From the NCBI RefSeq assembly GCF_000400485.1, contig NZ_ASHR01000028.1, positions 62,001 through 126,000 of the forward strand: a DNA stretch of 64,000 bases, in the 5' to 3' direction. The stretch comes from Agrococcus pavilionensis RW1 (lineage in GTDB: Bacteria; Actinomycetota; Actinomycetes; Actinomycetales; Microbacteriaceae). Shown piece after piece: positions 10,249-19,734 of the stretch; within the stretch, counting starts at the first letter, position 1; every line of letters starts with the position of its first letter. A program made the translations under genes and the position numbers. The notes beneath the pieces are model-generated. The model was not told the origin of the DNA, made no database searches, and saw only the letters and a program-made list of their open reading frames with translations.

Positions 10249-10788
10249 GTGTCGCTGCCGTATCCGAAGGAGCTCGTGCAAGTGCTCGAGTTCGCCGCCG
10301 ACCTGTGCAATCGGCGACGCGATGCAGAGCTCCAGACGGCCGTGAGCCTGCGGCAGACGTGCGCCTCGTGGGGCTTCCCCGGCGCGAGCGGCGCGACGCG
10401 CGCCGACCTCGAGGCGACGTGGGGCCGGATCGAGGCGATCGAGCGCATGTGGGACGCGGACCGCGACACCGTCGCGTCGATGGTGAACCGCATCTTCGAG
10501 GAGACCGGAGCGAGCCCGCGGCTCGTGCGGCACGACGCCTTCGACTGGCACCTGCACGGGCTGCCGCACGGCGCATCGCTCGCCGACACGATCGCGGTCG
10601 ACGCCGCGATGGCGCTCGGCGACCTCGTGCGCCTCGACGACCTCGAGCGCTGCCGGCGCTGCGCCGACGTGCGCTGCGAGCGGATGTTCCTCGACCTCTC
10701 GCGCAACCGATCGCGCCGGTTCTGCTCGACGCGATGCCAGTCCCGCACGAACGTCGCCGCCTTCCGCGCACGCGCGCTCGAGGGGTAG
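10249..10788 (+). CDS. CGNR zinc-finger transcriptional regulator (ABATE-type)
   Basis: 179 aa. N-terminal helical stress-sensing-like region (residues 1-125) and a C-terminal CGNR-type zinc finger around residues 134-176: CRRCADVRCERMFLDLSRN, then RRFCSTRCQSRTNVAAFRAR. The second pair, normally CGNR, reads CQSR here. GTG at 10249 is chosen because GAGG lies seven bases upstream and the upstream extension is low-quality sequence. Family members are predicted transcription factors that often regulate an adjacent transporter, which fits the divergent EamA gene. Confidence 0.8.
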   Translation: MSLPYPKELVQVLEFAADLCNRRRDAELQTAVSLRQTCASWGFPGASGATRADLEATWGRIEAIERMWDADRDTVASMVNRIFEETGASPRLVRHDAFDWHLHGLPHGASLADTIAVDAAMALGDLVRLDDLERCRRCADVRCERMFLDLSRNRSRRFCSTRCQSRTNVAAFRARALEG

Positions 10789-10831
10789 CCGTCGGACGAC
10801 CTCCCAGGTTGCCGGGAGGATGCTGTCGCGC

Positions 10832-11661
10832 ATGGCAACGACCACGACCGCGGAGCCTGCGGGTCACTCGACGAAGCTGAAGCGCGGCATCACGACGCTG
10901 CTGCTGTTCTTCTTCTTCATCGTCGGCGACACGCTCGGCGCAGGCATCTACACGCTCGTCGGCACGATGGCGGCCGACGTCGGCGGCGTGCTGTGGGTGC
11001 CGCTCGTCCTCGCGCTCGTGCTCGCACTGCTGACGGCCGGCACGTACGCCGAGCTCATCACGAAGTACCCGCACGCGGGCGGCGCCGCCCGCTACGCGGA
11101 GCGCGCCTTCGACAAGCCGTACGTGACGTTCCTCATCGGCTTCCTCATGCTCGCGGCGGGCATCACGACCGCCGCGGCGCTCGCCAACGCGTTCGCGGGC
11201 GACTACCTGCAGGCGCTCGTGCCCGACATCCCGACGATCCCGGTCGCGATCGGCTTCATCGCGCTGCTCGTGCTCGTCAACCTGCGGGGCGTGCGGGAGT
11301 CGCTCATCGCGAACGTGGGTGCGACCGTCGTCGAGATGACGGGGCTCATCATCATCGTCGTCGTCGCGGCGATCGTCTTCGGCTCCGGCGGCGGCGAGCC
11401 CGCGCGCCTCACGAGCTTCGCCGAGGGCGTGCCGCCGCTCTCCGGCGCCTTCGCGGCTCTGTGCTCGCGCTCAGCGCGTCCGTCGCCCTGCTGACGCAGC
11501 AGAGCCTGCAGACGTGGCTCATCGCGGGAGGCTACGTCGTGGTCGGCACGATCCTGTTCCTCGTCGCCCGCGCCGCCCGCCGGCGCGAGCACCGGCAGGG
11601 CACGGCGGAGCCGACGCGCGAGCTGCGGCTCGAGCGGCCGATCGTGCGCGACGACGACTGA
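10832..11661 (+). pseudogene. Amino acid permease (APC family), frameshifted with internal deletion
   Basis: The first frame encodes about 210 residues of an APC-family permease (LGAGIYTLVGTMAADVGG, PHAGGAARYAERAF, LVNLRGVRESLIANVG) and then hits a stop at 11492-11494 after out-of-frame residues. From about 11461 a different frame resumes permease sequence (VLALSASVALLTQQSL, then GGYVVVGTILFLVARAARRRE) to a TAG... region ending at 11661. Full-length relatives are about 430-480 aa, so roughly 150 residues from the middle are missing in addition to the frame change. Expression as a functional transporter is unlikely. A sequencing error alone would not explain the missing segment. Confidence 0.8.
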
Positions 11662-11667
11662 CGCGAA

Positions 11668-11682
11668 GCGGGCGGAGCCCGC
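11668..11682. terminator. Weak hairpin between the permease remnant and glmM
   Basis: A 6-bp stem gcgggc-gga-gcccgc sits in the 29-bp gap between two convergent gene ends. It could be a weak bidirectional terminator; no T-tract is present. Confidence 0.35.
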
Positions 11683-11690
11683 GACCGGCG

Positions 11691-13043
11691 CTAGGCGCTG
11701 ACCGCGAGCTCCGCGCGCACGAGCTCCGCGAGCTCGTCGGCGATCGACTGGGCGACGTGGTGCTCCTGCGCCTCGACCATGACGCGCACCATCTTCTCGG
11801 TGCCCGAGGGGCGCAGCAGCACGCGGCCGTTCGAGCCGAGCTCCGCCTCGGCGCGCGCGACGGCGTCGGCGATCGGCTGGTTGCCGCGCAGGCCGAGCCG
11901 GTCGACGCCCGAGACGTTGACGAGCACTTGCGGGTAGACCTCCATGACCGCGGCGAGCTCGCTGAGCGGCTTGCCGGTGCGCGCCATCTCGGCGGCGATC
12001 TGCAGGCCCGTGAGGATGCCGTCGCCGGTCGTGGCGTAGCGGGAGAAGATGATGTGCCCCGACTGCTCGCCGCCGAGCGCGAGCCCGTACTCCCGCAGCG
12101 CCTCGAGCACGTAGCGGTCGCCGACGGCGGTCTGCACGAGCTCGATGCCGTGCCGCTCCATCGCCACCCGCAGGCCGAGGTTCGACATGACGGTCGCGAC
12201 GAGGGTGTCGTCGGTGAGGCGGCCGCGGCGCTTGCCGGAGAGCGCGAGGATCGCCATGATCTGGTCGCCGTCGACGACCTTCCCGTCGGCGTCGATCGCG
12301 AGGCAGCGATCGGCGTCGCCGTCGTGGGCGATGCCGAGGTCGGCGCCCGACGAGACGACGAGCTCGCGCAGCTGCTCGAGGTGGGTCGAGCCGACCTCGC
12401 GGTTGATGTTGAGCCCGTCGGGGTCGTTGCCCATCACGGTCACGCGCGCGCCCGCATCCGCGAAGGCGCGCGGGCTCACGCCCGCGGCGGCGCCGTGCGC
12501 GCAGTCGAGCGCGACGTGCAGCCCCTCGAGGCTCACGTCGAGCGTGCCGAGCAGGTGCACGAGGTAGCGGTCCTCGGCGTCCGAGAAGCGGCGGATCGTG
12601 CCGACCTCGGCCCCGATCGGGCGCAGCGGCGCCCCGGCGAGCGCGAGCTCGATCTCGTCCTCGACCGCGTCGGGCAGCTTGCGGCCGCCGCGGGCGAAGA
12701 ACTTGATGCCGTTGTCGGGCGCCGGGTTGTGCGACGCCGAGACCATGACGCCGAAGTCGGCGTCGATGTCCTGCACGAGGTAGGCCGCGGCGGGGGTCGT
12801 GATCACGCCGGCGTCGAGCACGTCGACGCCGCTCGAGGCGAGGCCCGCCGAGACGGCCGCGGCGATGAACTCACCCGAGACGCGCGGATCCCGCGCGACG
12901 ACGGCGACAGGGCGCCGCGACTCCTGCCGGGCGGTTCGCCCGAGCACGAGTGCGGCGCCCTGTGCCAGCGCCAGCGCCGATTCTGCCGTGATGTCGAGGC
13001 CTGCGAGGCCTCGGACGCCATCCGTGCCGAAGAGGCGCGACAT
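11691..13043 (-). CDS. glmM: Phosphoglucosamine mutase
   Basis: 450 aa, normal length. Converts glucosamine-6-phosphate to glucosamine-1-phosphate for UDP-GlcNAc synthesis, following GlmS. N-terminus [12 protein letters not shown], phosphoserine loop [14 protein letters not shown] with catalytic S104, Mg-binding DGDADRC, the GGEQSGHI sugar-binding loop and the [15 protein letters not shown] phosphate-binding loop are all intact. It starts 3 bp after the rpsI stop, so is likely part of the rplM-rpsI-glmM operon as in other Actinobacteria. Confidence 0.98.
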   Translation of the reverse strand: MSRLFGTDGVRGLAGLDITAESALALAQGAALVLGRTARQESRRPVAVVARDPRVSGEFIAAAVSAGLASSGVDVLDAGVITTPAAAYLVQDIDADFGVMVSASHNPAPDNGIKFFARGGRKLPDAVEDEIELALAGAPLRPIGAEVGTIRRFSDAEDRYLVHLLGTLDVSLEGLHVALDCAHGAAAGVSPRAFADAGARVTVMGNDPDGLNINREVGSTHLEQLRELVVSSGADLGIAHDGDADRCLAIDADGKVVDGDQIMAILALSGKRRGRLTDDTLVATVMSNLGLRVAMERHGIELVQTAVGDRYVLEALREYGLALGGEQSGHIIFSRYATTGDGILTGLQIAAEMARTGKPLSELAAVMEVYPQVLVNVSGVDRLGLRGNQPIADAVARAEAELGSNGRVLLRPSGTEKMVRVMVEAQEHHVAQSIADELAELVRAELAVSA

Positions 13044-13046
13044 CGA

Positions 13047-13526
13047 TCAGCGCTTCGAGTACTGCGGTGCCTTGCGGGCCTTCTTGAGGCCGGCCTTCTT
13101 GCGCTCGATGACGCGCGCGTCGCGCGAGAGGAAGCCGGCCTTCTTGAGCTCCGGGCGGTTGTTCTCGACGTCGATCTCGTTGAGCGCGCGGGCGATGCCG
13201 AGGCGCAGCGCGCCGGCCTGGCCCGAGGGGCCGCCGCCCGAGATGCGGGCGATCACGTCGTACGAGCCCTGCAGCTCGAGGAGCGTGAACGGGTCGTTGA
13301 TGAGCTGCTGGTGCAGCTTGTTCGGGAAGTAGTCCTCGAGCGTGCGGCCGTTCACGGTGAACGAGCCGGAGCCGGGGACGAGCCGCACGCGGGCGATGGC
13401 CTGCTTGCGACGGCCGACGGCCTGGCCGCCGATGTTGACGACGCGGGGCGCGCGGGGAGCCTCAGCCGCCGGCGTCTCGGTCGAGAAGCTCTCGGGAGCC
13501 TCGATGGAGTCTGCGATCTTCGCCAT
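13047..13526 (-). CDS. rpsI: 30S ribosomal protein S9 (uS9)
   Basis: 159 aa with an N-terminal acidic/Ala-rich extension of about 30 residues before the conserved core. [52 protein letters not shown] and the C-terminal tail ending [12 protein letters not shown], which contacts P-site tRNA, are intact. ATG at 13526 follows rplM by 20 bp, the usual L13-S9 pair. Confidence 0.98.
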   Translation of the reverse strand: MAKIADSIEAPESFSTETPAAEAPRAPRVVNIGGQAVGRRKQAIARVRLVPGSGSFTVNGRTLEDYFPNKLHQQLINDPFTLLELQGSYDVIARISGGGPSGQAGALRLGIARALNEIDVENNRPELKKAGFLSRDARVIERKKAGLKKARKAPQYSKR

Positions 13527-13546
13527 GTCTGGTGTCTCCTCGCGCC

Positions 13547-13993
13547 CTACTGGGCGACCTGGTCGAACGTGTAGGGGGTCGGCTGCTGCGCCGCGTGCGG
13601 GTGCTCGGGGCCGGCGTAGACCTTGAGCTTCTTGATCTGGGCGCGGCCGAGCGAGTTCTTCGGCAGCATGCCGCGGATCGCCTTCTCGACGGTGCGGACG
13701 GGGTAGCGCTCGAGCATCTCCTCGTAGCCGACCGCCTTGAGGCCGCCGGGCTGGCCCGAGTGGCGGTAGGCGATCTTCTTCTGGAGCTTCTGGCCCGTGA
13801 GGGCCACCTTCTCGGCGTTGACGACGATGACGAAGTCGCCCATGTCCATGTGGGGGGCGAAGGTCGGCTTGTGCTTGCCGCGGAGCACCGCGGCAGCGTG
13901 GCTGGCCAGGCGGCCGAGCACCACGTCGGTGGCGTCGATGACGATCCAGTCGTGCTGGACCTCCGCCGCCTTGGGCGAGTACGTGCGAGTCAT
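13547..13993 (-). CDS. rplM: 50S ribosomal protein L13 (uL13)
   Basis: 148 aa, normal length. [21 protein letters not shown] at the start, [36 protein letters not shown] and [13 protein letters not shown] are family signatures. Assembly-critical 23S-binding protein. First gene of the L13-S9-GlmM operon; a promoter is visible about 125 bp upstream, giving a 5' leader of about 115 nt. Confidence 0.98.
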   Translation of the reverse strand: MTRTYSPKAAEVQHDWIVIDATDVVLGRLASHAAAVLRGKHKPTFAPHMDMGDFVIVVNAEKVALTGQKLQKKIAYRHSGQPGGLKAVGYEEMLERYPVRTVEKAIRGMLPKNSLGRAQIKKLKVYAGPEHPHAAQQPTPYTFDQVAQ

Positions 13994-14117
13994 TGGTTGC
14001 CTCACTGATCGAATGGATGGTCGTGAATCCCGCTCCGAGGTGTTGTCGCGGCGATGCCGGGCAACCATCCGGTGGAGGGCTCATTCGGGTGGGCACGGGC
14101 GTGCGCACCAAGGATCG

Positions 14118-14147
14118 AGCATAGCCGCTCGCTCCCGGGCAGGTCAA
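14118..14147 (-). promoter_or_regulatory. Promoter of rplM-rpsI-glmM
   Basis: On the minus strand TTGACC (complement of 14142-14147) and TATGCT (complement of 14118-14123) are separated by 18 bp. It points at rplM and lies just beyond the end of the DivIVA-like gene (14155). Confidence 0.7.
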
Positions 14148-14154
14148 CCGGCGG

Positions 14155-15546
14155 TCACCGGTCGATCGAGGGGTCGTACTCCTCCTCGTCCTCGTGCCAC
14201 ACGACCTCGACGACCTCCTCGCGCGTCGCGGGCTCCTCGATCGCCTCCGCCTCGATCGGCGAGCCGAGCGCGAGCTCCTCGAGCGGGTCGACGACGGGGG
14301 CGGATGCGGTGAAGGCGTCGGGCACGACGGCCCGGTCCTCGGCCGCGACCGTCGGCACCGCCGAGCCGGACGCATCCGCCGTCGAGCCCGACGCATCCGC
14401 GGCCCCCGGCGCCTCGGCGCCCGCGCTGCTCCACGTGCGCGGGTCGGCGGCGTCGGCGACGTGCATGAGCGACTGCACCTCGGCCATGAAGCCCGTGAGC
14501 TGCGTCTGCTGGTAGCGGAGGCCGCGAGCGCGGTCCTCCGCGTCGCGCAGCACGTCCTTCGTGTGCTTCGTGACGGTGTCGACGATCGCCTGCGAGCGCT
14601 GCCGGGCCTCGTCGAGCATCGCGGAGGCGCGCGCCTTCGCGCTCGCCTCGATCTGCGCGGCCTGCGCCTTCGAGAGCTGCTCGTACGCCTCCGACTGCTC
14701 GGCGACGTGCTTCGCGTGCGCGAGCGCCGAGGCGACCTTCTCGTTCGCGTCGGCGGTGATGCGCTCGGCGTGCGCGACGGCCTGGTTGTGCAGGCGCAGG
14801 AACTCCTGCTGCGCGTCGTCCTGCCGGCGGGTGAGCGCCGCGTCGAGCTCGACCCGGCGCGCCTTGGCCTCGCGGACGATGCGGTCGGCGTCGAGCTTGA
14901 GGTCGTCGGTCTCGCGCGTCACCTGCGCGCGCAGCGCGGCGGCGGCGCGCTCGGCCTCGCCGAGCAGGACCTGCGCCTCGCGGTCGGCCTGCGCGACCTT
15001 CTCGCCGATCGAGCCGAGCTCGGTCTCGATGCGCGCGCGGTGGGCCGTCTGCTCCGTCTCGCTGCGGCGGCGCACGAGCTCGGCCTCGTGCTGCGCCTCC
15101 TGCAGCACGCGCGCGGCCTCCTCCTGCGCGTCGCGGCGGATGCGGTCGCGCTCGGCGTTCGCCTCGTCGAGGATCCGCTGCGCGGCGCTCGAGGCGTTCT
15201 CGACGAGCGACGACGCCTGGTCCTCGGCGACGCGCAGGATCTCGGCGAAGCGCACGCGCGTCTGGCGACCCTCCTTCGAGTCGTCCTCGTCGGTCTCCTC
15301 GGCGTCGTCGAGCGTCTGCACCTGCTGCGCGAGCCGCAGCATGCGCGCCTCGGCCTGGTCGGCGCGCGCGACGGCCGCGTCGAGGTCCTCGCTCAAGTGC
15401 TGCGCGCGCGCCTCGGCCTCGAGGCTGCGCGCCTCGGCCGTGCGCCGCACCTCGTCGAGCTCGGCGCGCAGCGCCGCGAGGGCGCCGTCCACCTGCTCGC
15501 GGTCGTACCCGCGGAAGACCTGATCGAACGACGACTGCTCCGTCAT
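14155..15546 (-). CDS. DivIVA-domain coiled-coil protein
   Basis: 463 aa, strongly acidic and Ala/Glu/Arg-rich. Residues about 3-30 ([19 protein letters not shown]) resemble the DivIVA N-terminal lipid-binding domain; residues about 15-375 are predicted coiled coil (long runs of A, E, R, Q with heptad spacing); the last 90 residues are an acidic disordered tail. DivIVA/Wag31-like proteins organise polar growth in Actinobacteria; this one is longer than Wag31 and probably a paralogue with a cytoskeletal or scaffold role. ATG at 15546 has GAGGAG five bases upstream. Divergent from the HAD gene. Confidence 0.8.
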   Translation of the reverse strand: MTEQSSFDQVFRGYDREQVDGALAALRAELDEVRRTAEARSLEAEARAQHLSEDLDAAVARADQAEARMLRLAQQVQTLDDAEETDEDDSKEGRQTRVRFAEILRVAEDQASSLVENASSAAQRILDEANAERDRIRRDAQEEAARVLQEAQHEAELVRRRSETEQTAHRARIETELGSIGEKVAQADREAQVLLGEAERAAAALRAQVTRETDDLKLDADRIVREAKARRVELDAALTRRQDDAQQEFLRLHNQAVAHAERITADANEKVASALAHAKHVAEQSEAYEQLSKAQAAQIEASAKARASAMLDEARQRSQAIVDTVTKHTKDVLRDAEDRARGLRYQQTQLTGFMAEVQSLMHVADAADPRTWSSAGAEAPGAADASGSTADASGSAVPTVAAEDRAVVPDAFTASAPVVDPLEELALGSPIEAEAIEEPATREEVVEVVWHEDEEEYDPSIDR

Positions 15547-15651
15547 CACCACTCCTCGACTGACCGGTGCTGGGGCCCGGCCGCCTCGATCCTACGCCGC
15601 GCGCGAACCCGCCTGGCCCGCTCGAGCGCCGCTCTGGGAGCATGGGAGGAC

Positions 15652-16290
15652 ATGGCACCCCACGGCATCATCTTCGACCTCGACGGCACGCTCACCGACT
15701 CCAAGCCCGGCCTCTTCGCGAGCCTGCGGCACATGCACGCCGCGCTCGACTGGGAGCAGCCCAGCGACGAGGCCCTCCAGGCGTGGCTCGGCCCGCCGGT
15801 CGGCCAGAGCCTCAAGGAGGCCGGGCACGACGAGGCGACCGTCGAGCGCGCGCTCGCGGCCTTCCGCGAGCGGCTCGAGACGGGCCTCTTCGAGAGCGAG
15901 GTCTACCCGGGCATCGACGCGCTGCTCGCCGACCTCGACGGCGAGGGCACGCCGCTCGCCGTCGCGACGTTCAAGGTGCAGCCCGACGCGGAGCGCGTCA
16001 TCGACCACTACGGGCTGCGCCACCGCTTCCGCGGCGTGCACGGCCGCAGCCCCGAGCTGCTCGGCCACTCGAAGGCGACCGTGATCGAGCGCGCCGTCGC
16101 CTCGATCGGCCGCGACGCGACCGACGTCGTCATGGTCGGCGACCGCGAGCACGACATCGCCTCGGCCGCCGAGCTCGGCATCCGCGCCATCGGCGTCGCC
16201 TACGGCTACGGCTCGCGCGCGGGGCTCGAGGCCGCGGGCGCCTGGCGGGTCGTCGACTCCGTCGACGAGCTGGGCGCCGCGCTGCGCTGA
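15652..16290 (+). CDS. HAD-family phosphatase (phosphoglycolate phosphatase-like)
   Basis: 212 aa, HAD subfamily IA. Motif I FDLDGTLTDS (nucleophile D9, acid/base D11), motif II region VATFKV, motif III lysine in GHSKATVIERA and motif IV VMVGDREHDIASA are all present, with an alpha-helical cap (residues about 15-85). Resembles Gph/PGP-type enzymes that hydrolyse phosphoglycolate or other small phosphomonoesters; exact substrate cannot be read from sequence. GGGAGGA lies just upstream of the ATG at 15652. Ends 16 bp from the convergent truA. Confidence 0.88.
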   Translation: MAPHGIIFDLDGTLTDSKPGLFASLRHMHAALDWEQPSDEALQAWLGPPVGQSLKEAGHDEATVERALAAFRERLETGLFESEVYPGIDALLADLDGEGTPLAVATFKVQPDAERVIDHYGLRHRFRGVHGRSPELLGHSKATVIERAVASIGRDATDVVMVGDREHDIASAAELGIRAIGVAYGYGSRAGLEAAGAWRVVDSVDELGAALR

Positions 16291-16306
16291 CCCGGCCGGC
16301 CCGGCC

Positions 16307-17131
16307 TCACTCCTCGAGATCGGATGCGCTCCGTCGCGCCCGGGCGCGCTCGGCCTGCTGCGCGAGCCCTTCGTCGGGCGGGTAGCCGACCCCCACGAGC
16401 GTGAGGCCGTGCGCGGGCATGAGCCCCGTGAGAGGCGAGCGGCGACGCTCGTCGAGGAGCGCCACGGCCTGCGCGAGCCCGAGCCGCCCCTCCCCCACCC
16501 GCACGCACGCCGCCACGAGCGCCCGCACCATCGAGTGGCAGAACGCATCGGCGGTGAGCGACGCCGTCAGGAGCTGTCCGTGCTGCGCCCACGAGAACTC
16601 GCGCAGCTCGCGGATCGTCGTCGCCCCCTCGCGCGGCCGGCAGAACGCGGCGAAGTCGCGCAGCCCCACGAGCGCCGCCGCGGCGCGGCGCATCGCCTCG
16701 ACGTCGAGCCCGTGCGGCACGTGCGCGGCGGTGCGGCGCTCGAGCGGGTCGGCGGGACCCGTCACGATGCGGTAGCGGTACGAGCGCGAGGTCGCCGAGA
16801 ACCGCGCGTCGAAGCCCGGCGGTGCGATCGACACCCCGCGCACGACGAGGTCGCCCTCGGGCGCGGCGAGCCGCGAGAGCCGATGCGCGAGACGCTCCGG
16901 GCGCCGGCCGGCATCGGCCGCGAGCGCGTCGGGCACGTCGGCGTGCGCGACCTGCCCGCTCGCGTGCACGCCCGCATCCGTGCGACCCGCGACCGTCACC
17001 CTGATCGCCTCGCGCGCGACCGTCGAGAGCGCGCGCTCGAGCTCGCCCTGGCACGTGCGCAGCCCCGGCTGCGCGGCCCAGCCGGCGAAGCCGCCGCCGT
17101 CGTACGCGAGGTCGAGGCGGAGGCGCGGCAT
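16307..17131 (-). CDS. truA: tRNA pseudouridine(38-40) synthase TruA
   Basis: 274 aa. Makes pseudouridine at positions 38-40 of tRNA anticodon stems. RLDLAYDGGGFAGWAAQPG at the N-terminus, catalytic aspartate D52 in GRTDAGVHASGQVAH, SRSYRYRI and FCHSMVRALV are diagnostic. In many Actinobacteria truA directly follows rplQ; here a GH15 gene on the opposite strand separates them. Confidence 0.96.
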   Translation of the reverse strand: MPRLRLDLAYDGGGFAGWAAQPGLRTCQGELERALSTVAREAIRVTVAGRTDAGVHASGQVAHADVPDALAADAGRRPERLAHRLSRLAAPEGDLVVRGVSIAPPGFDARFSATSRSYRYRIVTGPADPLERRTAAHVPHGLDVEAMRRAAAALVGLRDFAAFCRPREGATTIRELREFSWAQHGQLLTASLTADAFCHSMVRALVAACVRVGEGRLGLAQAVALLDERRRSPLTGLMPAHGLTLVGVGYPPDEGLAQQAERARARRSASDLEE

Positions 17132-17193
17132 GCGCCCAGCCTATGCAGGCGGGCGGGGGCGGCCGCGCCCACGGGCCGCGGAGGTCACCTCGG

Positions 17194-17208
17194 TAGCCTC
17201 TCGCCATG
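17194..17208 (+). promoter_or_regulatory. Probable leaderless promoter of the GH15 gene
   Basis: TAGCCT (17194-17199) is followed after six bases by the ATG at 17206, with no ribosome-binding site between. The spacing matches the pattern seen before coaA and the hutG-like gene. Confidence 0.5.
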
Positions 17209-19002
17209 CGAGTCCAGGAGCCCTTGCCCATCGAGCACTACGCCATGATCGGCGACCGCTCGACCGCCGCGCTCGTCGGGCGCGACGGCTCGATCGACTG
17301 GCTGTGCCTGCCGCACTTCGACTCGCACGCGTGCTTCGCCGCGCTGCTCGGCGACCGGCGGAACGGGCACTGGCGCATCGGCCCCGCGGGTCCCGCGACG
17401 ACGACGCGCCGCTACCTGCCGGGCAGCCTCGTGCTCGAGACGACCCACGAGACCGCGAGCGGCACCGTGCGGGTGACGGATGCGATGCCCACCGGCGACG
17501 ACCGCGCCGACGTCGTGCGCATCGTCGAGGGCGTCGCGGGCGAGGTCGAGATGGAGCAGGAGCTCGTCGTGCGCTTCGGCTACGGCTCGGTGCCGCCGTG
17601 GGTGCGCCGCGTGCGCGATCGCGGCGAGGAGGTGCTCGTGGCGATCGCCGGCCCCGACCGGCTCGTGCTGCGCGGCGCCCCGCTGCCCCGCAGCGCGCAG
17701 CACGCGCACCGCGGGACGTTCGCGGTGCGCGCGGGCGAGCGGTTCGTGCTCGACCTCTGCTGGCAGCACTCGTGGCTCCCGATCGCCGAGCCCGTCGGCG
17801 AGCCCGAGGTGGTCGCGACGACGGTCGCGGAGTCGGCCGAGTGGCTCGCCGAGCTCGACTACGACGGCCCGTACCTCGAGGCAGTGCAGTCGAGCGTGCT
17901 CGTGCTGCGCGCGCTCACCGACGAGGCGACCGGCGGCATCCTCGCCGCACCCACGACGTCGCTGCCCGAGGAACCGGGCGGCGTGCGCAACTGGGACTAC
18001 CGCTTCACGTGGCTGCGCGACGCATCCCTCACCGTCGACGCGATGCTCGCCGTGCGGCTCGTCGAGCGCGTGGGCCTGTGGCGCGACTGGCTCCTGCGCG
18101 CGATCGCCGGCGACCCGCAGGACATGCGCATCATGTACCGCCGCGACGGCGGCCGCGACCTGCTCGAGCGGGAGCTGCCGCACCTGCCGGGCTACGGCGG
18201 CGCGCGGCCCGTGCGGATCGGCAACGGCGCCGCCGACCAGCGGCAGCACGACGTGCTCGGGCAGGTCATGCTCACGCTGCAGCGGCTCCGCGAGCTCGGC
18301 ATCGCCGACAGCCACGACTCCTGGCACATGCAGCGCGCGCTGCTCGACGAGCTCGCGACCCACTGGCGCGAGCCCGATCACGGGCTGTGGGAGATGCGCG
18401 GCGAGCCGCAGCTCTTCACGCACTCGCGCGCGATGATGTGGGCGGCGTTCGACTGCGGCGTGCGGGCGGTCGAGGGCGGCTGCGACGGCGATGCGAGCCG
18501 CTGGGCGGAGCTGCGGGATGCGCTCCGCGAGGAGGTGCTCACGCGCGGCTTCGACGAGTCCACGGGCTCCTTCCGTCAGCACTACGGCACGAGCGACGTC
18601 GACGCCTCGCTCCTCCAGCTGCCGACGATCGGGATCGTCGAGCCGACCGACCCGCGCTTCCTCGGCACGATCGCGCGCATCGAGCAGGAGCTGCTCGTCG
18701 ACGGCCTGCCGCTGCGCTACCGCACGACCGGGCTCGACGGGCTGCCGGGCGACGAGCACCCCTTCGTGCTGTGCGGCTTCTGGCTGGTGAGCGCCTACGC
18801 CCAGGCGGGCCGGATCGACGACGCGACCGCGCTCATGGACCGGCTCGTCGCGCTCCGCAACGACGTGGGGCTGCTGGCCGAGGAGATCGACCCGACGACC
18901 GGTCGCCACTGGGGCAACTTCCCGCAGGCCTTCTCGCACCTCGGCCTCGTGCTCGCCGCGACCGACCTCGAGCGGGCGCGGTCGTCGGCCGACGGCGCGT
19001 GA
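17206..19002 (+). CDS. Glycoside hydrolase family 15 protein (glucoamylase/trehalase-like)
   Basis: 598 aa, full length for actinobacterial GH15 enzymes. N-terminal beta-sandwich (residues about 1-210, GRDGSIDWLCLPHFDS) followed by an (alpha/alpha)6 barrel with RNWDYRFTWLRDAS at 261-273, the candidate general acid E396 in GLWEMRG and the second acidic site in LAEEIDPTTGRHWGNFPQAFSH near the C-terminus. No signal peptide, so cytosolic. Related mycobacterial enzymes hydrolyse trehalose; others act on maltooligosaccharides, so the substrate is uncertain. Sits on the opposite strand between rplQ and truA; transcription ends at a strong hairpin. Confidence 0.88.
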   Translation: MRVQEPLPIEHYAMIGDRSTAALVGRDGSIDWLCLPHFDSHACFAALLGDRRNGHWRIGPAGPATTTRRYLPGSLVLETTHETASGTVRVTDAMPTGDDRADVVRIVEGVAGEVEMEQELVVRFGYGSVPPWVRRVRDRGEEVLVAIAGPDRLVLRGAPLPRSAQHAHRGTFAVRAGERFVLDLCWQHSWLPIAEPVGEPEVVATTVAESAEWLAELDYDGPYLEAVQSSVLVLRALTDEATGGILAAPTTSLPEEPGGVRNWDYRFTWLRDASLTVDAMLAVRLVERVGLWRDWLLRAIAGDPQDMRIMYRRDGGRDLLERELPHLPGYGGARPVRIGNGAADQRQHDVLGQVMLTLQRLRELGIADSHDSWHMQRALLDELATHWREPDHGLWEMRGEPQLFTHSRAMMWAAFDCGVRAVEGGCDGDASRWAELRDALREEVLTRGFDESTGSFRQHYGTSDVDASLLQLPTIGIVEPTDPRFLGTIARIEQELLVDGLPLRYRTTGLDGLPGDEHPFVLCGFWLVSAYAQAGRIDDATALMDRLVALRNDVGLLAEEIDPTTGRHWGNFPQAFSHLGLVLAATDLERARSSADGA

Positions 19003-19007
19003 GACGA

Positions 19008-19037
19008 CGAAGGGCCCCGCTCGCGCGGGGCCCTTCG
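19008..19037. terminator. Bidirectional terminator between GH15 gene and rplQ
   Basis: Perfect 13-bp stem cgaagggccccgc / gcggggcccttcg with loop TCGC, placed between two convergent genes ending at 19002 and 19052. Confidence 0.8.
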
Positions 19038-19051
19038 ATCGTGGAGCGGTG

Positions 19052-19699
19052 CTACTTGTTCTCGCGCGCCTGCGCCTCGGCCTGCGTCGCGGCGTCCTGC
19101 GTCGCGTCCGCGGCGTCCGCAGCAGCGGCGTCGGCGGCCTCGGCGGCGACCTGCTCGCCCTCGACCGTCGACTCCTGCGTCTCCGCGGCGTCGGCCTCGG
19201 CGACCTCGGTCTCGGCGTCGGTCGACTCGACCTCGGCCTCGTCCTCGGCTGCCTCGGCGGACTTCGCCTCCGCGGCCTCCTGGTCGGCGGCCGCGGTCGA
19301 CGCCGCGGCGGCGGCCTTCGACTTCGACGGCTTCTTCGCGACCGGCTCGAGGACGAGCTCGATCTGCGCCATCGGGGCGTTGTCGCCCTTGCGGTAGCCG
19401 AGCTTCGTGATGCGGGTGTAGCCGCCCTCGCGCTCGGCGACGAGCGGCGCGATCTCGGTGAAGAGCTCGTGCACGACGCCCTTGTCGCCGATCACGGCGA
19501 GCACGCGACGACGCGCGTGCAGGTCGCCGCGCTTGGCGAACGTGATGAGGCGCTCGGCGATCGGGCGGAGGCGCTTGGCCTTCGTCTCGGTCGTCTTGAT
19601 CGACTTGTGCGTGAACAGCGCGGCCGCGAGGTTCGCGAGCAGCAGGCGCTCGTGCGCCGGACCGCCTCCGAGGCGGGGACCCTTGGTGGGCTTGGGCAT
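19052..19699 (-). CDS. rplQ: 50S ribosomal protein L17 (bL17) with long acidic tail
   Basis: 215 aa. Residues 1-125 are the L17 core ([55 protein letters not shown]). Residues about 126-215 form an Ala/Glu/Asp-rich extension without structure-forming motifs; E. coli L17 is 127 aa. Such tails are common in high-GC Actinobacteria. Start ATG follows rpoA by 35 bp. Last gene of the alpha cluster before a strong terminator. Confidence 0.98.
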   Translation of the reverse strand: MPKPTKGPRLGGGPAHERLLLANLAAALFTHKSIKTTETKAKRLRPIAERLITFAKRGDLHARRRVLAVIGDKGVVHELFTEIAPLVAEREGGYTRITKLGYRKGDNAPMAQIELVLEPVAKKPSKSKAAAAASTAAADQEAAEAKSAEAAEDEAEVESTDAETEVAEADAAETQESTVEGEQVAAEAADAAAADAADATQDAATQAEAQARENK

Positions 19700-19734
19700 G
19701 GTTCCTTTATCCCTTGATCGTCAATCGGCCCGCG

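Noticed and set aside
11455-11500. Programmed frameshift in the APC permease
   Set aside because: No slippery sequence or following structure is evident, and about 150 residues of the family are missing, so decay is simpler.
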